DNA of 64,000 nt from Haloarcula amylovorans (GTDB lineage: Archaea; Halobacteriota; Halobacteria; Halobacteriales; Haloarculaceae). Positions within the stretch are counted from its first letter, which is position 1, and each line of letters begins with the position of its first letter. The notes under the pieces were generated by a model. The model was not told where the DNA came from and ran no database searches. It saw only the letters and a list, made by a program, of their open reading frames with translations. A program made the position numbers and the translations under genes. Positions 60,234-64,000 of this stretch are shown in pieces. The DNA lies in NCBI RefSeq assembly GCF_004681185.1, contig NZ_SRIF01000002.1:1035994-1099993 (forward strand), read 5' to 3'.

Positions 60234-60868
60234 GCGCTAACAACGGCTGGGAACCCCGGACACGCCTCGGCAAGCGGGTTGCCGAGGGCGACATCGACTC
60301 CATGCAGGAGGCGCTGACATCTGGGCTTCCCCTGAAAGAATCGGAAGTCGTCGACCAGCTCGTCCCCGATCTGGAAGACGAAGTACTGGACATCAACATG
60401 GTCCAGCGGATGACCGACTCCGGCCGGCGGGTGAAGTTCCGCTGTGTCGTCGTCGTCGGGAACCGCGACGGCCTCGTCGGCTACGCTGAAGGGCGTGACG
60501 ACCAGGTCGGCGGTGCCATCCAGAAGGCCATCGACGTGGCGAAACTGAACCTCATCGACGTCTCCCGCGGCTGTGGGTCCTGGGAGTGTGGCTGTGGCCG
60601 TCCGCACACGGTCGCGCTACGCACGCAGGGCAAGGCCGGGAGCGTCGAGGTTGAGCTACAGCCCGCACCGCGCGGGCTGGGGCTCGCGGGCGGAGAGACC
60701 GTCCGCCACGTGCTGGAACTGGCCGGTATCGAGGACATCTGGACGCGCAGTAGCGGGAACACGCGAACTACGGTCAACTTCGCGAAGGCGACGTTCAACG
60801 CCTTGCAGAACACGGCCGAGGCTCGCGTCCCCGAGCGCACGTTCGAGAAGCGTGAGGTGATCGAGTGA
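60230..60868 (+). CDS. rps5: Ribosomal protein uS5
   Basis: This 212-residue small-subunit protein has the double-stranded RNA-binding-like N-terminal domain ([20 protein letters not shown]) and the C-terminal domain with [20 protein letters not shown]. It overlaps rpl30 by one base. Confidence 0.96.
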   Translation: MSANNGWEPRTRLGKRVAEGDIDSMQEALTSGLPLKESEVVDQLVPDLEDEVLDINMVQRMTDSGRRVKFRCVVVVGNRDGLVGYAEGRDDQVGGAIQKAIDVAKLNLIDVSRGCGSWECGCGRPHTVALRTQGKAGSVEVELQPAPRGLGLAGGETVRHVLELAGIEDIWTRSSGNTRTTVNFAKATFNALQNTAEARVPERTFEKREVIE

Positions 60869-61332
60869 TGCAAGCGCTCGTTCAGATTCGTGGTGACGTC
60901 AACATGGATACGGACATCCACGACACGCTGAAGATGCTGAACATCCACCACGTCAACCACGCGACGCTGGTCCCGCAGACGGAGACGTACCGCGGGATGG
61001 TCTCGAAGGTCAACGATTTCGTGGCCTTCGGCGAGCCGAGTCAGGAGACCGTCGAACTCCTGCTCTCGACGCGCGGCGAGCCGCTCGAAGGCGACGCCGA
61101 CATCGACGACGAGTGGGTCGGCGAGAACACCGACTACGACGACGTCGAAGGCCTCGCCTCGGCGCTCGTCGAAGAGGAGACGACGCTCAAAGAGCAGGGT
61201 CTCTCCCCGACGCTTCGTCTGCACCCGCCACGCGGCGGCCACGAGGGCATCAAACATCCCACCAAGGAAGGCGGTGAACTCGGGAAACACGACACCGAGG
61301 GGATCGACGACCTCCTGGAGGCGATGCGATAA
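60868..61332 (+). CDS. rpl30: Ribosomal protein uL30
   Basis: This 154-residue archaeal L30 ([20 protein letters not shown]) has LKMLNIHHVNHATLVPQTET and a helical C-terminal extension. A GTG one codon upstream (60865) is possible, but the ATG is at the usual place. It overlaps rps5 and rpl15 by one base. Confidence 0.94.
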   Translation: MQALVQIRGDVNMDTDIHDTLKMLNIHHVNHATLVPQTETYRGMVSKVNDFVAFGEPSQETVELLLSTRGEPLEGDADIDDEWVGENTDYDDVEGLASALVEEETTLKEQGLSPTLRLHPPRGGHEGIKHPTKEGGELGKHDTEGIDDLLEAMR

Positions 61333-61829
61333 TGACGAGCAAGAAACGACGACAGCGCGGGTCGCGCACGCACGGTGGCGGGTCGCACAAGAACCGACGC
61401 GGTGCCGGACATCGCGGTGGCCGCGGTGCCGCCGGCCGTGACAAACACGAGTTCCACAACTACGAGCCGCTGGGCAAGAGCGGTTTCAACCGCCCGGAGC
61501 AGGTTCAAGCGGACGTCGCGACGATTGACGTCCGCGAACTCGACGAGAACGCGCCGCTGCTGGCAGCCGACGGCGTCGCCGAAGAAGACGGTGACGGCTA
61601 CCACATCGACGCCCGTGACGTCGTCGAGGACGGCTACGAGGCCGACGTGGTGAAGGTGCTCGGTGCCGGGCAAGTTCGTAACGAACTCACCATCGTCGCG
61701 GACGCCTTCTCTGACGGTGCAACGGAGAAGGTCGAATCGGCCGGTGGCGCGACGGAACTGAGCGAACGCGGCCAGGAACGGCAAGCGGAAGCCGAAGACG
61801 ACGAGGCCGACGCGGACGACGAGGAGTAA
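61332..61829 (+). CDS. rpl15: Ribosomal protein uL15
   Basis: This 165-residue protein has the glycine/arginine-rich start (SKKRRQRGSRTHGGGSHKNR) and the C-terminal globular part VVKVLGAGQVRNELTIVADA. The C-terminal 20 residues are acidic. It ends 6 bases before secY. Confidence 0.95.
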   Translation: MTSKKRRQRGSRTHGGGSHKNRRGAGHRGGRGAAGRDKHEFHNYEPLGKSGFNRPEQVQADVATIDVRELDENAPLLAADGVAEEDGDGYHIDARDVVEDGYEADVVKVLGAGQVRNELTIVADAFSDGATEKVESAGGATELSERGQERQAEAEDDEADADDEE

Positions 61830-61835
61830 CGACAG

Positions 61836-63302
61836 ATGAGCTGGAAGGACACCGCCGAACCGTTGCTCGTCAGGATGCCAGCAGTCCGTCGACCGGAGGG
61901 CCACATCCCGTTCAAGCGCAAACTGATGTGGACCGGCGGCGTGTTGGTGCTGTACTTCTTCCTGACGAACGTCAAGCTGTTCGGTCTCGACATCGACGCG
62001 AGCCAGGACGTCTTCGGCCGGTTCGGGTCGATTCTGGCCTCGGGGCAGGGGAGCATCCTGCAATTGGGTATCGGTCCCATCGTCACGGCGTCCATCGTGT
62101 TACAGTTGCTCGGCGGGGCCAACCTGCTCGGGCTGAATACGCAGGACGACCCGCGAGACCAGATCCTCTATCAGGGGCTGCAGAAGCTGCTGGTGCTGGT
62201 GATGATCTGTCTGACGGGCCTGCCGATGGTCTTCGCCGGCGGGTTCTTACCCGCTGATACGGCCGTCGCGCAGTCGCTGGGTATCGGCACCACCGGTGTC
62301 CAGTGGCTCATCTTCGCGCAGATATTCGTCGGTGGTGTCCTCATCCTGTTCATGGACGAGGTCATCTCCAAGTGGGGCGTCGGCTCCGGTATCGGACTGT
62401 TCATCGTCGCCGGCGTGAGCCAGCGGCTGCTGGGTGGCCTGCTCTCGACGCCCTTTATCGGTGGCCGGAGCGGCATCCTCTACACCTGGTTCCAGTTCAT
62501 CACTGGCGAACAGACGACCGGGCCGGTCCTCGCCCCGGGCGGTCTGGAGACTGTGTTCCTCGGCCAGGGTCAGATCCTGGCGCTGGTCACCACGATCCTC
62601 ATCTTCTCGGTGGTCGTCTACGCCGAGTCGGTGCGCGTCGAGATTCCGCTCTCGAACGCGCGCGTGAAGGGGGCTCGTGGTCGCTTCCCGGTGAAGCTCA
62701 TCTACGCGAGCGTCCTGCCGATGATTCTCGTCCGGGCGCTGCAGGCAAACATTCAGTTCCTCGGGCGCATCCTGCACTCGCAGCTGGGAACGCTCCCAGC
62801 GTGGCTGGGAAGCTACAACAACGGCCAGGCGACCGGTGGGTTGTTCTACTATCTGGCCCCGATTCAGTCACCCGGTGACTGGATGTGGTGGCTGGAAGCG
62901 ACGACCAACCCCGCCTGGCAGATACTCATCCGCGTCGGGATCGACCTGACGTTCATGCTAGTCGGCGGCGCTGTCTTCGCCGTCTTCTGGGTCGAGACGA
63001 CCGACATGGGCCCGGAAGCGACGGCCAAGCAGATTCATAACTCCGGGATGCAGATTCCCGGGTTCCGCCAGAACGTCGGCGTCATCGAGAAGGTGCTCGA
63101 ACGCTACATCCCGCAGGTCACCGTCATCGGCGGTGCCCTCGTCGGGTTGCTCGCAGTGATGGCCAACATGCTGGGTACCATCGGCGGCGTCTCCGGTACC
63201 GGGCTGTTGCTCACGGTCTCCATCACGTACAAGCTGTACGAGGAGATCGCAGAGGAACAGCTCATGGAGATGCATCCGATGATGCGCCAGATGTTTGGCT
63301 GA
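61836..63302 (+). CDS. secY: Preprotein translocase subunit SecY
   Basis: This 488-residue protein has ten membrane helices, with the plug and pore region near residues 55-85 (FGRFGSILASGQGSILQLGI) and cytoplasmic loops rich in basic residues around 275 (VRVEIPLSNARVKGARGRFP). It forms the central channel of Sec protein export. It closes the spc-type part of the ribosomal cluster. The usual next genes (adk and others) are replaced here by a convergent minus-strand gene. Confidence 0.97.
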   Translation: MSWKDTAEPLLVRMPAVRRPEGHIPFKRKLMWTGGVLVLYFFLTNVKLFGLDIDASQDVFGRFGSILASGQGSILQLGIGPIVTASIVLQLLGGANLLGLNTQDDPRDQILYQGLQKLLVLVMICLTGLPMVFAGGFLPADTAVAQSLGIGTTGVQWLIFAQIFVGGVLILFMDEVISKWGVGSGIGLFIVAGVSQRLLGGLLSTPFIGGRSGILYTWFQFITGEQTTGPVLAPGGLETVFLGQGQILALVTTILIFSVVVYAESVRVEIPLSNARVKGARGRFPVKLIYASVLPMILVRALQANIQFLGRILHSQLGTLPAWLGSYNNGQATGGLFYYLAPIQSPGDWMWWLEATTNPAWQILIRVGIDLTFMLVGGAVFAVFWVETTDMGPEATAKQIHNSGMQIPGFRQNVGVIEKVLERYIPQVTVIGGALVGLLAVMANMLGTIGGVSGTGLLLTVSITYKLYEEIAEEQLMEMHPMMRQMFG

Positions 63303-63311
63303 AACCGCCGA

Positions 63312-63325
63312 AATCTTTCTTTCCG
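63312..63325 (+). terminator. T-rich terminator after secY
   Basis: A pyrimidine-rich AAATCTTTCTTTCC run begins about 10 bases past the secY stop, a pattern like archaeal oligo-T termination. No strong hairpin precedes it. Confidence 0.4.
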
Positions 63326-63359
63326 ATCGCTCTCGTCGGGAGCTACATCTGCGTCGAAC

Positions 63360-63389
63360 CGGGCCGTAGCTGGCCCGCAAACGGAAAAA
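63360..63389 (-). terminator. Terminator region of the right-edge gene
   Basis: In minus-strand sense, a TTTTT run (63385-63389) lies about 70 bases past the stop of the gene at 63460 and is followed by a perfect 6-bp hairpin (63360-63377). The oligo-U is the more likely signal. Confidence 0.4.
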
Positions 63390-63459
63390 GAGAGAGATAT
63401 CTCACAGCCATCCATTCGTCTACCGCTCGTCGGTGCTAACGGTTGGCATCCTCAGGGCG

Positions 63460-64000
63460 TCAGCCAGCAGTCGGTGTCGTCGTATTAGTCGGTGTCGTCG
63501 GCGTGGATCCGCCGGTTGGCGTCGAGTCGGACGTGGTCTCCTCGTCGGTGTCGAGTTCGGGTCCGGGGACGTTGTCGGGTGCGTCACCCGCCGCGAGGAA
63601 CGAGAGGAGGTTGCCGACAAATACCTCGTTGTCAGCATCGTACAGTTCCGTCCGTTCGAGGACGGACGCGTCGGCGACGAAGACGACGTTCTCCGTGCGG
63701 GCGACCGTTGGGTACTGTCCGGTGCGGCGGGTCTGGAGCGTCTGCGTTCCGTCAGCGGCGGTATACACCACGTCGGCGTCGCTGTCTTCGCGCACGGAGA
63801 CGTAGCTGCCGGTGTCGAAGGTGACGGTGTCGACACCCTCAGTCAGCGGACCATCGCCGCTCGGGGTCGTGTAGATACTCTTGAAGTTGTTGTCGTTGGC
63901 CCCGTCGTCGACGTTGAACAGCGTCTCGGCACCCATGCGGAACCCGTACTGGCTCGTCAGGTTGTTCGCGCCGAAGGAGACGACCGTCGAACTGGCGATC
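63460..64000 (-). CDS. DUF4350-like protein (5' end outside window)
   Basis: The frame is open from the right edge to TGA-type stop at 63460, so this is the C-terminal part of a longer protein. The strand-helix pattern at the start (STVVSFGANNLTSQYGF) continues into a FDTGSYVSV region and VVFVADASVLERTELYD. These resemble the DUF4350/GldG-like extracytoplasmic fold. The last 30 residues are Thr/Pro-rich, typical of a cell-surface stalk or flexible tail. Function is unknown. An internal ATG (63936) is probably not the start. Confidence 0.6.
   Translation of the reverse strand, partial: IASSTVVSFGANNLTSQYGFRMGAETLFNVDDGANDNNFKSIYTTPSGDGPLTEGVDTVTFDTGSYVSVREDSDADVVYTAADGTQTLQTRRTGQYPTVARTENVVFVADASVLERTELYDADNEVFVGNLLSFLAAGDAPDNVPGPELDTDEETTSDSTPTGGSTPTTPTNTTTPTAG

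Overview
This is about 64 kb of a high-GC haloarchaeal chromosome (class Halobacteria). The proteins are strongly acidic, there are archaeal TATA boxes 25-35 bases ahead of many start codons with few leader sequences, and the markers are archaeal: deoxyhypusine synthase, methenyl-tetrahydromethanopterin cyclohydrolase, GTP cyclohydrolase MptA, siroheme decarboxylase, TrmB and HalX regulators, and the archaeal S10/spc ribosomal protein cluster with Rpp29, eS4, eL32 and eL19. I cannot name the genus from the sequence alone.

Layout. 1-13.8 kb: a truncated PAS-domain sensor, tRNA-Leu(UAA) with a duplicated 3' end beside it, a three-cysteine ferredoxin, two small zinc-binding proteins, a MOSC protein, cyclophilin, an epoxide-hydrolase-like enzyme, a TrpD-family protein divergent from a fused siroheme decarboxylase, a HalX response regulator, MptA, a TrmB regulator, a DUF255 protein, a cytochrome P450 and FxsA. 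13.8-32.8 kb: tRNA-Ile(GAU), then a run of membrane and stress genes: an HPP-USP fusion, two DUF389 proteins, a second HPP protein, a CPA1 cation/proton antiporter, a DUF892 protein, an APC permease-USP fusion, a nucleoside hydrolase, an FNT channel, a membrane protein with a glutamate-less metzincin motif, a 33-residue arginine-rich peptide, and a second APC permease followed by a free USP. 32.9-48.3 kb: a second P450 with a Bat-type HTH regulator, a thiol-oxidoreductase lipoprotein coupled to a membrane protein, and housekeeping genes (YchF-type GTPase, GNAT, deoxyhypusine synthase, PyrF, J-domain protein, phosphoglycolate phosphatase, GTPBP1-like GTPase, methyltransferase, Mch, MTH1187-family protein). 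48.3-63.3 kb: an array of five hairpins, tRNA-Gly(GCC), and the uninterrupted ribosomal superoperon from a SPOUT-type protein through uL3 to SecY. The right edge cuts a DUF4350-like gene.

How the genes fit together. MptA and Mch both belong to pterin-based C1 metabolism. The fused siroheme decarboxylase points to the siroheme route to heme, and there are heme consumers nearby (two P450s) and a possible electron donor (the ferredoxin). The 14.6-32.8 kb region repeatedly joins transporters or channels to universal stress protein domains, either by fusion or adjacency; it is the most distinctive accessory region. The ribosomal cluster is compact, with most genes overlapping by 1-4 bases or separated by 2-6, which suggests translational coupling.

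No intact insertion sequence, integrase, CRISPR array or defence system is visible. The least explained elements are the degenerate metzincin membrane protein, the arginine-rich micro-ORF with a Shine-Dalgarno site, the hairpin array and the tRNA-Leu 3'-end duplication.
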